A DNA stretch of 64,000 nucleotides, taken from NCBI RefSeq assembly GCF_014650915.1, contig NZ_BMVW01000012.1:124001-188000 (forward strand), read 5' to 3'. The notes below the pieces were generated by a model that had not been told where the DNA came from, made no database searches, and worked only from the letters and a program-made list of their open reading frames with translations. Origin of the DNA: Streptomyces poonensis. GTDB taxonomy: Bacteria; Actinomycetota; Actinomycetes; Streptomycetales; Streptomycetaceae. Positions 7,868 to 16,240 of this stretch are shown piece after piece. Each line of letters begins with the position of its first letter. The stretch's first letter is position 1. The translations under genes and the position numbers were made by a program.

Positions 7868-8791
7868 ATGACGACGACCGAAACCCCCGCGCCCATGCCG
7901 GCCGAGTCCGGTGCGACCATCAGCAAGGTGGACGCCCCCGCCGGCCCGCCGCCGAAGGAGAAGAAGGAGGGCGCCGTCCTCAACGTCTTCTCGCACGGCG
8001 TCCTGGTCATCTGGGCGATCATGGTGGTCATGCCGCTGCTGTGGGCGGTGATGACGTCCTTCAAGGACGACCGCTCCATCTTCAGCTCGCCGTGGTCGCT
8101 GCCCGACAGGCTGCACTTCGAGAACTGGTCGCGGGCCTGGACCCAGGCCCACATGGGCGACTACTTCTTCAACACTGTCCTCGTGGTGGGCGGCTCGCTC
8201 GTCGGCACGCTGGTGCTCGGCTCGATGGCGGCGTACGTGCTGGCCCGGTTCGACTTCCCGGGCAACCGCTTCATCTACTTCCTGTTCATCGGCGGCATGA
8301 GCTTCCCGATCATGCTCGCGCTGGTCCCGCTGTTCTTCGTCGTCAACAACATGGGCCTGCTGAACACCATCCACGGCCTGATCCTGGTCTACATCGCCTA
8401 TTCGCTGCCGTTCACGGTGTTCTTCCTCACGGCCTTCTTCCGGACCCTGCCGACCTCGATCGCGGAGGCGGCGTTCGTGGACGGTGCCTCGCACACCCGG
8501 ACGTTCTTCCAGATCATGCTGCCGATGGCCAAGCCGGGCCTGATCAGCGTGGGCATCTTCAACTTCCTGGGCCAGTGGAACCAGTACATGCTGCCCACGG
8601 TGCTCAACACCGACCCGGACAAGAAGGTCCTCACGCAGGGGCTGGTCCAGCTGGCGGTCAGCCAGGGCTACAAGGGTGACTGGTCCGGCCTGTTCGCGGG
8701 CCTGGTGATGGCGATGCTGCCGGTGCTGGCCGCGTACATCGTCTTCCAGCGGCAGGTGGTGGCGGGGCTGACGGCGGGGGCGCTGAAGTAG
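7868..8791 (+). CDS. ngcG: ABC transporter permease, NgcG-like
   Basis: A 307-residue permease of the MalG/UgpE type. A charged, Pro-rich N-terminal tail of about 45 residues precedes the first helix (VLVIWAIMVVMPLLWAVMTSF). The EAA loop is AEAAFVDGASHTRTFFQIMLP. It pairs with the NgcF-like permease to carry sugar bound by the NgcE-like lipoprotein. The ATG at 7868 is three bases after the ngcF stop, with GGAG inside the ngcF end, so translation is coupled. No ATP-binding gene follows; the operon ends at a strong hairpin, and a shared MsiK-type ATPase is presumed. Confidence 0.87.
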   Translation: MTTTETPAPMPAESGATISKVDAPAGPPPKEKKEGAVLNVFSHGVLVIWAIMVVMPLLWAVMTSFKDDRSIFSSPWSLPDRLHFENWSRAWTQAHMGDYFFNTVLVVGGSLVGTLVLGSMAAYVLARFDFPGNRFIYFLFIGGMSFPIMLALVPLFFVVNNMGLLNTIHGLILVYIAYSLPFTVFFLTAFFRTLPTSIAEAAFVDGASHTRTFFQIMLPMAKPGLISVGIFNFLGQWNQYMLPTVLNTDPDKKVLTQGLVQLAVSQGYKGDWSGLFAGLVMAMLPVLAAYIVFQRQVVAGLTAGALK

Positions 8792-8840
8792 GGGCCGCCG
8801 GGAGGCCGCCTTCCCTACCCGTCGGTCCGCCCCCTTCTCA

Positions 8841-8868
8841 CGCAGCCCCGGCAGGCGCCGGGGCTGCG
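8841..8868 (+). terminator. Hairpin terminator after ngcG
   Basis: CGCAGCCCCGGC (8841-8852) and GCCGGGGCTGCG (8857-8868) form a perfect 12-bp stem with a four-base loop 50 bases after the ngcG stop. Confidence 0.8.
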
Positions 8869-9024
8869 TACGTATGCCGTCCCACCGTGCGCCGTCCCCC
8901 CGTGCGCCCACTTGGATGCGGTTCAACCTCTTGACGGGAGGCAACCCGAACGGCTCAGCTTAGAGTTCACTAGTTGGACATACACGGGGCCTCGTCGATG
9001 CGGCCTCGGGCGCGGGAGGTCGTC

Positions 9025-10224
9025 GTGGAGACTCCGGGGTCGCAGTCGTCGCTGCACCGAGCCAACCTGGAGCGGGTCGTACGAGCCGTACGCCTGGCCG
9101 GTTCGCTCACGCAGGCGGAGATCGCGAGGACGACGGGCCTGTCCGCGGCGACGGTCTCCAACATCGTGCGCGAGCTGAAGGACGGCGGAACGGTCGAGGT
9201 CACGCCCACCTCGGCGGGCGGCCGCCGGGCCCGCGCCGTCTCGCTGAGCGGGGACGCCGGCATCGTGATCGGCGTCGACTTCGGCCACACGCATTTGCGC
9301 GTCGCGGTCGGGAATCTCGCCCACCAGGTGCTGGCCGAGGAGTCCGAGCCGCTGGACGTGGACGCCTCCTCGGCGCAGGGCTTCGACCGGGCCGAACAGC
9401 TGGTCAACCGGCTTCTCGCGGCCACCGGCGTGGACCGAGCCAAGATCGCGGGCGTGGGTCTCGGCGTGCCCGGCCCGATCGACGTGGAGTCCGGCACCCT
9501 GGGATCGACCTCGATCCTGCCGGGCTGGACCGGCGCCAAGCCCGCCGAGGAGCTGCGGGAGCGGCTCGGCGTGCCGGTGCACGTGGACAACGACGCCAAC
9601 CTCGGCGCCCTCGGCGAGCTGGTCTGGGGGAGCGGCCGTGGGGTCAAGGACCTCGCGTACATCAAGGTCGCGAGCGGTGTCGGCGCCGGACTGGTGATCG
9701 CCGGGAAGATCTACCGGGGGCCCGGCGGCACGGCGGGAGAGATCGGTCACATCACCCTGGACGAGTCGGGTCCGGTCTGCCGCTGCGGAAACCGCGGCTG
9801 CCTGGAGACGTTCACGGCCGCGCGGTACGTCCTGCCGCTCCTCCAGCCGAGTCACGGCACCGAGCTGACCATGGAGGGCGTCGTCAGGCTGGGGCGGGAG
9901 GGCGACCCCGGCTGCCGTCGGGTGATCGCCGACGTCGGCCGCCACATCGGCAGCGGTGTGGCCAACCTCTGCAACCTGCTGAACCCCAGCCGGGTGGTGC
10001 TCGGCGGCGATCTCGCCGAGGCCGGTGAGCTGGTCCTCGGGCCCATCAGGGAGTCCGTGAGCAGGTACGCCATCCCCAGCGCCGCCCGCCATCTGTCGGT
10101 GCTCCCGGGGGCGCTCGGGGGCCGTGCCGAGGTGCTCGGAGCCCTTGCGCTGGCGCTCAGCGAGATGGGGGATTCGACCCTTTTGGACGGCACGCTGCCC
10201 GCAGCCACCCCTGCCTTCACTTAG
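9025..10224 (+). CDS. rok7B7: ROK family transcriptional regulator, Rok7B7-like
   Basis: A 399-residue ROK regulator: an N-terminal winged helix-turn-helix at about 20-70 (LTQAEIARTTGLSAATVSNIVREL) and a sugar-kinase-like ROK domain with the zinc motif CRCGNRGCLETF near residue 255. Ligand-binding features include GVPGPID and DNDAN. I chose the GTG at 9025 because GGGAGG (9014-9019) lies five bases before it; an ATG at 8998 and a TTG at 8974 are in frame but lack such a site. Position between ngcEFG and xylFGH matches S. coelicolor Rok7B7 (SCO6008), reported to control xylFGH and to influence carbon control and antibiotic production. Identity is inferred from similarity as remembered plus order. 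Confidence 0.85.
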   Translation: METPGSQSSLHRANLERVVRAVRLAGSLTQAEIARTTGLSAATVSNIVRELKDGGTVEVTPTSAGGRRARAVSLSGDAGIVIGVDFGHTHLRVAVGNLAHQVLAEESEPLDVDASSAQGFDRAEQLVNRLLAATGVDRAKIAGVGLGVPGPIDVESGTLGSTSILPGWTGAKPAEELRERLGVPVHVDNDANLGALGELVWGSGRGVKDLAYIKVASGVGAGLVIAGKIYRGPGGTAGEIGHITLDESGPVCRCGNRGCLETFTAARYVLPLLQPSHGTELTMEGVVRLGREGDPGCRRVIADVGRHIGSGVANLCNLLNPSRVVLGGDLAEAGELVLGPIRESVSRYAIPSAARHLSVLPGALGGRAEVLGALALALSEMGDSTLLDGTLPAATPAFT

Positions 10225-10230
10225 AGAACG

Positions 10231-10248
10231 GATGGCACCGTTGCCATC
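10231..10248. promoter_or_regulatory. Candidate ROK-regulator operator upstream of xylF
   Basis: GATGGCACCGTTGCCATC is an 18-base near-palindrome (16 of 18 positions symmetrical), directly after the regulator stop and about 100 bases before xylF. The adjacent Rok7B7-like protein is the obvious candidate ligand; this is inference. Confidence 0.5.
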
Positions 10249-10345
10249 TCGTTAAGGATTTACTTCTTGACGTCGCACGTACGGCCGAGTTGACTTCCAG
10301 CCACCTCGGCCGCAACGACGCGGCCTCGTCAGGGAGGTTTCTCAA

Positions 10346-11461
10346 GTGAACGCACGTATGCGTCGTGCCGCCGTTGCCGTTGCCACCGCCGCGATGGCCG
10401 TCTCGCTCGCCGCCTGTGGCAGCGCCGAAGAGGCGGACGGCGGCAAGAGCGAGAGCGCCGGCGCCTCGGCCAAGGGCGACAACATCAAGGTCGGCCTGCT
10501 GCTGCCGGAGAACAAGACCGCGCGGTACGAGAAGTTCGACAAGCCCCTCTTCGAAGCGAAGATCAAGGAGCTGACGAACAACAAGGCCGAAGTCCTGTAC
10601 AACAACGCCCGGCAGGACGCCAACCTGCAGAGCCAGCAGGTCGACACGATGATCACCAACAAGGTGGACGTGCTCGTCGTGGACGCGGTGGACGCCAAGG
10701 CCATCAAGAACTCGGTCCAGAAGGCCAAGGACCAGGGCATTCCGGTCGTCGCCTACGACCGCCTCGCGGAGGGCCCGATCAGCGCCTACACCTCGTTCGA
10801 CAACGAGGAGGTCGGCCGCACCCAGGGTGAGGCCCTGCTGAAGGCCCTGGGCGGCAAGGCCGAGGACAGCCAGATCGTCATGATGAACGGCTCGATCACC
10901 GACCCGAACGCCAAGCAGTTCAAGGACGGCGCCCACTCCGTCCTCGACGGCAAGGTGAAGATCGGCAAGGAGTTCGACACCAAGGAGTGGTCGCCGGACA
11001 ACGCCAACGCCAACATGGAGGCGGCGATCTCGGCGCTCGGCAAGGGCAAGATCGCCGGTGTCTACTCCGCCAACGACGGCATGGCGGGCGGCATCATCAC
11101 CGCCCTGAAGGCCGCCGGCATCGACGACATCCCGGTCACCGGCCAGGACGCCGAACTCGCGGGTGTGCAGCGCATCATCACCGGTGAGCAGTACATGAGC
11201 GTCTACAAGTCCTACCCGCAGGAGGCGGCGGTGGCCGCCGAGATGGCCGTCGCGCTCGCCAAGGGTGAGGACCTCGGCTCCATCGCCAAGGACAAGGTCT
11301 CCAGCGACAGCGCCAAGGACGTCCCGTCGGTGCTCGTCCCGGTCGTCTCGCTGACCCAGGAGAACATCAACGACACCGTCATCAAGGACGGCATCTACAC
11401 GGCCGCCGAGATCTGCACCGACAAGTACAAGTCGGCCTGCGACAAGCTCGGCATCAAGTAG
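10346..11461 (+). CDS. xylF: ABC transporter sugar-binding lipoprotein, XylF-like
   Basis: A 371-residue periplasmic-binding-protein-like lipoprotein of the ribose/xylose (CUT2) type. The signal ends in the lipobox LAAC, followed by a Ser/Gly/Glu linker. The core reads NIKVGLLLPENKTARYEKFD, then QVDTMITNKVDVLVVDAVD and GVYSANDGMAGGIITALKAAG, typical of XylF. It binds a monosaccharide, probably D-xylose, and passes it to the XylH-like permease. The start is GTG at 10346 with AGGGAGG (10331-10337) eight bases upstream. It lies after a Rok7B7-like regulator and candidate operator and is separated from xylG by 275 bases with small hairpins, suggesting differential expression. Confidence 0.87.
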   Translation: MNARMRRAAVAVATAAMAVSLAACGSAEEADGGKSESAGASAKGDNIKVGLLLPENKTARYEKFDKPLFEAKIKELTNNKAEVLYNNARQDANLQSQQVDTMITNKVDVLVVDAVDAKAIKNSVQKAKDQGIPVVAYDRLAEGPISAYTSFDNEEVGRTQGEALLKALGGKAEDSQIVMMNGSITDPNAKQFKDGAHSVLDGKVKIGKEFDTKEWSPDNANANMEAAISALGKGKIAGVYSANDGMAGGIITALKAAGIDDIPVTGQDAELAGVQRIITGEQYMSVYKSYPQEAAVAAEMAVALAKGEDLGSIAKDKVSSDSAKDVPSVLVPVVSLTQENINDTVIKDGIYTAAEICTDKYKSACDKLGIK

Positions 11462-11529
11462 TAGGCAGCGAGCAGTAAGCGGCATCAAGTCGCCCCGGTA
11501 GTACGGGACTTCGCGTTCACCGGTCTCAC

Positions 11530-11548
11530 CCGTTCCCCCGGGGAACGG
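11530..11548 (+). terminator. Stem-loop between xylF and xylG
   Basis: CCGTTCCC (11530-11537) and GGGAACGG (11541-11548) form an 8-bp stem inside a wider GTTCACCG/CGGTGAAC pairing. A second stem, CCCCGCA/TGCGGGG, lies at 11644-11663. They probably limit read-through or protect xylF mRNA. Confidence 0.5.
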
Positions 11549-11736
11549 TGAACCCCCGTACACGATCCGGCCCCCGCGGACCGGCCCCATGACCCGGGCC
11601 CCCCGTCCGCCACCACGCTCCTCCGGCGCTCCGCGTTCACCAGCCCCGCAAGCTCGTGCGGGGCGCCGGACGGAACTACCCCCCAATCTTTCTGCACAAC
11701 CTCCCGCCGGGTCAGGCGGCGAAGGAGATGGTTCAC

Positions 11737-12519
11737 GTGTCCGCTACGCCCGTGCTGGCGTTGCGCGGGGTCTCCAAGCGGTTCGGTGCCGTTCAGGCGC
11801 TCACCGATGTCACGCTTGAGGTCCACGCCGGTGAGGTGGTCGCCCTGGTCGGCGACAACGGCGCCGGAAAGTCCACGCTGGTCAAGACGATCGCCGGCGT
11901 GCACCCCATCGATGAGGGCGTCATCGAGTGGGAAGGCAAGGCCGTTTCGGTCGGCAAGCCGCAGGACGCCCAGAACCTGGGCATCGCGACGGTCTACCAG
12001 GACCTCGCGCTCTGCGACAACATCGACGTCGTCGGCAACCTCTTCCTCGGCCGCGAGCTGAAGAAGTTCGGCGTCCTCGACGAGGTCGAGATGGAGCGGC
12101 GCGCCCGCGACCTGCTCACCACGCTGTCGATCCGCATCCCGAGCGTCCGCATCCCGATCGCCTCGCTCTCCGGCGGCCAGCGCCAGACCGTGGCCATCGC
12201 CCGCTCCATGCTCGGCGAGCCCAAGCTGGTCATCCTCGACGAGCCCACCGCGGCCCTCGGCGTGGAGCAGACCGCCCAGGTCCTCGACCTGGTCGAGCGG
12301 CTGCGCGAGCGCGGCCACGCGGTCATCCTCATCAGCCACAACATGGCCGACGTCAAGGCCGTCGCCGACAAGGTGGCGGTGCTGCGCCTCGGCCGCAACA
12401 ACGGCGTCTTCGAGGTCAAGACGACCTCGCAGGAGGAGATCATCTCCGCCATCACCGGCGCCACCGACAACGCCGTGACCCGGCGTGCGGCGCGCACGAA
12501 CGCGGAGGTCAAGAAGTGA
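11737..12519 (+). CDS. xylG: ABC transporter ATP-binding protein, XylG-like (single domain)
   Basis: A 260-residue ATPase with one nucleotide-binding domain: Walker A GDNGAGKST, signature LSGGQRQTVAIARSM, Walker B LVILDEPTAAL and switch His in ISHNMAD. Ribose/xylose ATPases are often two-domain (about 500 residues); this is the half-size actinobacterial form. I chose GTG at 11737 because AAGGAG (11722-11727) is nine bases upstream; the ATG at 11728 directly abuts that site and is too close. Its stop overlaps the xylH start (GTGA), so the two are translationally coupled. It energises uptake through XylH of the sugar bound by XylF. Confidence 0.87.
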   Translation: MSATPVLALRGVSKRFGAVQALTDVTLEVHAGEVVALVGDNGAGKSTLVKTIAGVHPIDEGVIEWEGKAVSVGKPQDAQNLGIATVYQDLALCDNIDVVGNLFLGRELKKFGVLDEVEMERRARDLLTTLSIRIPSVRIPIASLSGGQRQTVAIARSMLGEPKLVILDEPTAALGVEQTAQVLDLVERLRERGHAVILISHNMADVKAVADKVAVLRLGRNNGVFEVKTTSQEEIISAITGATDNAVTRRAARTNAEVKK

Positions 12520-13847
12520 GCACCGACAAGACCTCTGCAAACGTGCAGAAGACGAAGGTGGAGAAGACGAGCGCGGCGAAGCAGGACGCGCCCGCCGTCG
12601 AGAACCCCGAGGCCGCGGCCGCCGCGGTCACCGCCGTCGACCCCCGCCTCCTCGTCCGCGAGCAGGGCCTCGCGGGCTACATCGGGGAGTTCAAGCGCAA
12701 GATGCGCGCCGGTGAACTGGGCTCCCTCCCGGTCATCGTCGGCCTGATCATCATCTGTGTCGTCTTCCAGAGCCTGAACTCGGCGTTCCTCTCCGCGGAG
12801 AACCTGAGCAACATCACCATCACGATGGTCGGCACGGGCATGATCTCCGTCGGCATCGTCTTCGTGCTGCTGCTCGGCGAGATCGACCTGTCGGTCGGCT
12901 CGGTCAGCGGCGCGTCCAGCGCCATCGCCGCCGTCCTCGCGGTCAACCAGGGCATGCCCGAGTGGCTCGCCGTCCTCATGGCGATCGCGGCCGGTGCCGT
13001 CATCGGCGCCCTGCACGGCTTCTTCTTCGCGGTGCTCGGCGCCCCGGCCTTCGCCGTCACCCTGGCCGGTCTGCTCTTCTGGCTGGGCTTCATGCTCCAG
13101 ATGCTGGGTGAGAACGGCACGATCAACCTGGACAGCGACGGCCTGATCGGCCAGCTGACCACGTACCACTTCTCGGACATCGCCGCCGCCTACGGTCTCG
13201 CCGCCGTGGTGACCGCCGTGTTCTTCCTCACGGGCTTCCTCGGCAACCGGCGCCGCGAGGCCGCGGGTGTCCCGTCGCGCCCGATGAGCGACCTGATCCT
13301 GCGCACGGCGCTGCTCGCGGTGGTCTCCTTCGCCGCGGCGTTCATGTACAACCAGTACAAGGGCCTGCCGCTGGCCACGGTGATCTTCCTGGTGTTCCTG
13401 GTGGCCACCGACTTCCTGCTCCGCCGCACCGCGTACGGCCGCAAGGTCTTCGCGCTCGGCGGCAGCGTCGAGGCCTCCCGGCGAGCGGGCATCAACGTCA
13501 CCGCGATCCGCATCTCGGTCTTCGCCATCTCCGGCGGCTTCGCGGCCATGGGCGGTCTGTTCCTGGCCTCCAAGATCGCCTCGGCGAACCAGAGCGCCGG
13601 CGCCGGTGACCTGCTGATGAACGCGATCGCCGCGGCCGTCATCGGCGGTACCAGCCTCTTCGGCGGCCGGGGCCGCACCTGGAACGCGCTCCTCGGTGTC
13701 ATGGTGATCGTCTCGATCCAGTACGGTCTCCAGCTGGAGTCCATCGCCGAGCCGGTCAAGTACATGATCACCGCGGGTGTGCTGCTCACCACGGTGGTGA
13801 TCGACTCCATCACCCGCAAGACCCAGAAGACGGCCGGCCGGGCCTAG
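12516..13847 (+). CDS. xylH: ABC transporter permease, XylH-like
   Basis: A 443-residue permease of the ribose/xylose family with about ten helices. The N-terminal 60 residues are a Lys/Ala-rich cytoplasmic tail. The family signature VLLLGEIDLSVGSVSG is near residue 125, and AIAAAVIGGTSLFGGRGRTWNALLG is in the C-terminal part. The start is GTG at 12516, overlapping the xylG TGA by four bases. The frame is open far upstream, but that region is a shadow of xylG. The gene ends before a 15-bp-stem terminator. Neighbouring dxs uses glyceraldehyde 3-phosphate and pyruvate, but no xylose isomerase or kinase gene lies here. Confidence 0.87.
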   Translation: MSTDKTSANVQKTKVEKTSAAKQDAPAVENPEAAAAAVTAVDPRLLVREQGLAGYIGEFKRKMRAGELGSLPVIVGLIIICVVFQSLNSAFLSAENLSNITITMVGTGMISVGIVFVLLLGEIDLSVGSVSGASSAIAAVLAVNQGMPEWLAVLMAIAAGAVIGALHGFFFAVLGAPAFAVTLAGLLFWLGFMLQMLGENGTINLDSDGLIGQLTTYHFSDIAAAYGLAAVVTAVFFLTGFLGNRRREAAGVPSRPMSDLILRTALLAVVSFAAAFMYNQYKGLPLATVIFLVFLVATDFLLRRTAYGRKVFALGGSVEASRRAGINVTAIRISVFAISGGFAAMGGLFLASKIASANQSAGAGDLLMNAIAAAVIGGTSLFGGRGRTWNALLGVMVIVSIQYGLQLESIAEPVKYMITAGVLLTTVVIDSITRKTQKTAGRA

Positions 13848-13867
13848 CGGCTCGACAGCCCCTTCCG

Positions 13868-13905
13868 GGAAGTGCCCGGCACCCACCGCGGTGCCGGGCA
13901 CTTCC
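13868..13905 (+). terminator. Hairpin terminator after xylH
   Basis: GGAAGTGCCCGGCAC (13868-13882) and its perfect complement (13891-13905) enclose an eight-base loop 20 bases after the xylH stop. The GGGCACTTCC arm is repeated once more just downstream. Confidence 0.85.
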
Positions 13906-14056
13906 GCGCCCGGAGAGGTCCGGGCACTTCCGGACCCCCGGGGACGTTTCGTACGGGACGCGGGTGCAGGATGTCCTACGGCCGTACGCGTGAGGTACGG
14001 GGCGTGAGGGACCGGGTACGACGGGAACCCGGCCATCGCCCTCCCCGGCGGAACAT

Positions 14057-14062
14057 TAGACT
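14057..14062 (+). promoter_or_regulatory. Candidate -10 box for dxs
   Basis: TAGACT lies 48 bases upstream of the dxs start, in an AT-richer patch after the xylH terminator. No good -35 is visible, so this is tentative. Confidence 0.3.
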
Positions 14063-14110
14063 CGACAGACCCGTCATAGCTCGATCAGCTCTTACTGCAA
14101 GGAGGCACGG

Positions 14111-16075
14111 GTGCCGCTGCTGACCCGCATCACGGGACCGCGCGATCTGGACCGGCTCAGCCTGGAGCAGCTGAACCAGCTGGCAGAGGAGATCCGGACC
14201 TTCCTGGTCGACGCGGTGTCCAAGACCGGCGGCCACCTCGGCCCCAACCTCGGTGTGGTCGAGCTCACCATCGCCCTGCACCGCGTCTTCGAGTCCCCCA
14301 AGGACAAGGTCCTGTGGGACACGGGCCACCAGTCCTACGTCCACAAGCTGCTCACCGGCCGCCAGGACTTCTCGAAGCTGAAGATGAAGGGCGGCCTGTC
14401 GGGCTACCCGTCGCAGGCCGAGTCCGAGCACGACGTCATCGAGAACTCCCACGCCTCCACGGTCCTCGGCTGGGCCGACGGCCTGGCGAAAGCCAGCCAG
14501 CTGCTGAAACGCGACGACCACGTGGTCGCCGTCATCGGCGACGGCGCCCTCACCGGCGGCATGGCCTGGGAGGCGCTGAACAACATCGCCGAGGCCAAGG
14601 ACCGCCCCCTGGTCATCGTGGTCAACGACAACGAGCGCTCCTACGCGCCGACGATCGGCGGCCTCGCCAACCACCTCGCCACCCTGCGCACCACCGACGG
14701 CTACGAGCGCTTCCTGGCCCGTACCAAGGACATCCTCGACCGCACCCCGGTCGTCGGGAAGCCGCTGTACGAGACCCTGCACGGCGCCAAGAAGGGCCTG
14801 AAGGACTTCATCGCCCCGCAGGGCATGTTCGAGGACCTGGGCCTGAAGTACGTCGGCCCCATCGACGGCCACGACATCGAGGCCCTGGAGTCGGCGCTCG
14901 CCCGCGCCAAGCGCTTCGGCGGCCCGGTCATCGTGCACTGCCTCACCGAGAAGGGCCGCGGCTACCAGCCCGCCCTCCAGGACGAGGCGGACCGTTTCCA
15001 CGCCGTCGGCAAGATCCACCCGGACACGGGCCTGCCGATCAGCACCTCCGGCGCCGACTGGACCTCCGTCTTCGGCGACGAGATGGTGAAGCTCGGCGAG
15101 GAGCGCGAGGACGTCGTCGCCATCACGGCCGCCATGCTCCAGCCGGTCGGCCTCGACCGGTTCGCCAAGAGGTTCCCCGAGCGGGTGTTCGACGTCGGCA
15201 TCGCCGAGCAGCACGGCGCGGTCTCGGCCGCCGGACTCGCCACGGGCGGCCTCCACCCCGTCTTCGCCGTGTACGCCACCTTCCTCAACCGCGCCTTCGA
15301 CCAGGTGCTGATGGACGTGGCCCTGCACAAGTGCGGCGTGACGTTCGTCCTGGACCGCGCGGGCATCACCGGTACCGACGGCGCCTCCCACAACGGCATG
15401 TGGGACATGTCCATCCTCCAGGTCGTCCCCGGCCTCAGGCTCGCCGCCCCGCGCGACGCCGACCAGGTCCGCGCCCAGCTGCGCGAGGCCGTCCAGGTGA
15501 AGGACGCCCCGACCGTGGTCCGCTTCTCCAAGGGCGCCGTCGGCCCCGCCGTACCCGCCGTGGGCCGCGTCGGCGGCATGGACGTGCTGCGCGAGCCGGG
15601 CACGGACACCCCGGACGTGCTGCTCGTCTCCGTGGGCGCCCTCGCCCCGATGTGCCTGGAGATCGCGAACCTCCTCGACCAGCAGGGCATCACCACCACC
15701 GTCGTCGACCCGCGCTGGGTCAAGCCGGTCGACGAGGCGATGGCCCCCCTCGCGGAGAAGCACCGGGTGGTCGTCACCGTCGAGGACAACAGCCGCGTCG
15801 GCGGTGTCGGCTCAGCGGTCGCGCAGGCCCTGCGCGACGCGGGCGTCGACGTACCCCTGCGTGACTTCGGCATCCCGCCGCGCTTCCTGGACCACGCCTC
15901 GCGCGCCGAGGTCATGGCCGAGATCGGCCTGACCGCGCCGGACATCGCCCGCCAGGTCACCGGACTGGTCTCCCAGCTCGACGGCCTGCCCCACGCCCGG
16001 CTGCGCGGGACGACCCCCGCCGCACGCTCCGCCGCCGAGACGGCGGTCGACTCGGTGGAGCCGGCCCGCGACTGA
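14111..16075 (+). CDS. dxs: 1-deoxy-D-xylulose-5-phosphate synthase
   Basis: This 654-residue cytosolic thiamine-diphosphate enzyme condenses pyruvate and glyceraldehyde 3-phosphate to DXP, the first step of the MEP isoprenoid pathway and a source of thiamine and pyridoxal precursors. Seen directly: the N-terminal KTGGHLGPNLGVVELTIALH, the DTGHQSYVHK His region, the ThDP-binding GDGALTGGMAWEALNN, the transketolase-type DVGIAEQHGAVSAAG with the catalytic Glu, and a C-terminal transketolase domain. Length is normal for the family. The GTG at 14111 has a perfect AAGGAGG (14099-14105) five bases before it. The gene is flanked by terminators and is probably monocistronic. Confidence 0.96.
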   Translation: MPLLTRITGPRDLDRLSLEQLNQLAEEIRTFLVDAVSKTGGHLGPNLGVVELTIALHRVFESPKDKVLWDTGHQSYVHKLLTGRQDFSKLKMKGGLSGYPSQAESEHDVIENSHASTVLGWADGLAKASQLLKRDDHVVAVIGDGALTGGMAWEALNNIAEAKDRPLVIVVNDNERSYAPTIGGLANHLATLRTTDGYERFLARTKDILDRTPVVGKPLYETLHGAKKGLKDFIAPQGMFEDLGLKYVGPIDGHDIEALESALARAKRFGGPVIVHCLTEKGRGYQPALQDEADRFHAVGKIHPDTGLPISTSGADWTSVFGDEMVKLGEEREDVVAITAAMLQPVGLDRFAKRFPERVFDVGIAEQHGAVSAAGLATGGLHPVFAVYATFLNRAFDQVLMDVALHKCGVTFVLDRAGITGTDGASHNGMWDMSILQVVPGLRLAAPRDADQVRAQLREAVQVKDAPTVVRFSKGAVGPAVPAVGRVGGMDVLREPGTDTPDVLLVSVGALAPMCLEIANLLDQQGITTTVVDPRWVKPVDEAMAPLAEKHRVVVTVEDNSRVGGVGSAVAQALRDAGVDVPLRDFGIPPRFLDHASRAEVMAEIGLTAPDIARQVTGLVSQLDGLPHARLRGTTPAARSAAETAVDSVEPARD

Positions 16076-16114
16076 CCGGCGGCCCACCCGCCGCCGCGGC
16101 CTCTGCTCCGGATG

Positions 16115-16152
16115 GGCCGGTCCCCCTACTCGTTACGGTAGTGGGACCGGCC
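16115..16152. terminator. Hairpin terminator after dxs
   Basis: GGCCGGTCCCCCTAC (16115-16129) pairs with GTAGTGGGACCGGCC (16138-16152) with one mismatch. It is followed by TTT on the plus strand. Confidence 0.75.
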
Positions 16153-16240
16153 TTTCCGCGTGATACCTCCCGTACCGGGGCATACGTGACTACGCCCCCT
16201 CCGGATCATGTCGAGGACGACGCAGCGCGGGAGGTACGCC

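Noticed and set aside
6749..8944. 731-residue minus-strand open frame over ngcF and ngcG
   Set aside because: His/Asp/Arg-rich shadow without motifs.
8931..8966. TTGACG...TAGAGT as a promoter for the ROK gene
   Set aside because: The hexamers are 24 bases apart and no hexamer at 16-19 bases resembles a -10, so I did not annotate it.
11928..13847. 639-residue continuous frame covering part of xylG plus xylH
   Set aside because: The first 196 residues are a shadow frame of xylG; xylH starts at the GTGA overlap at 12516.
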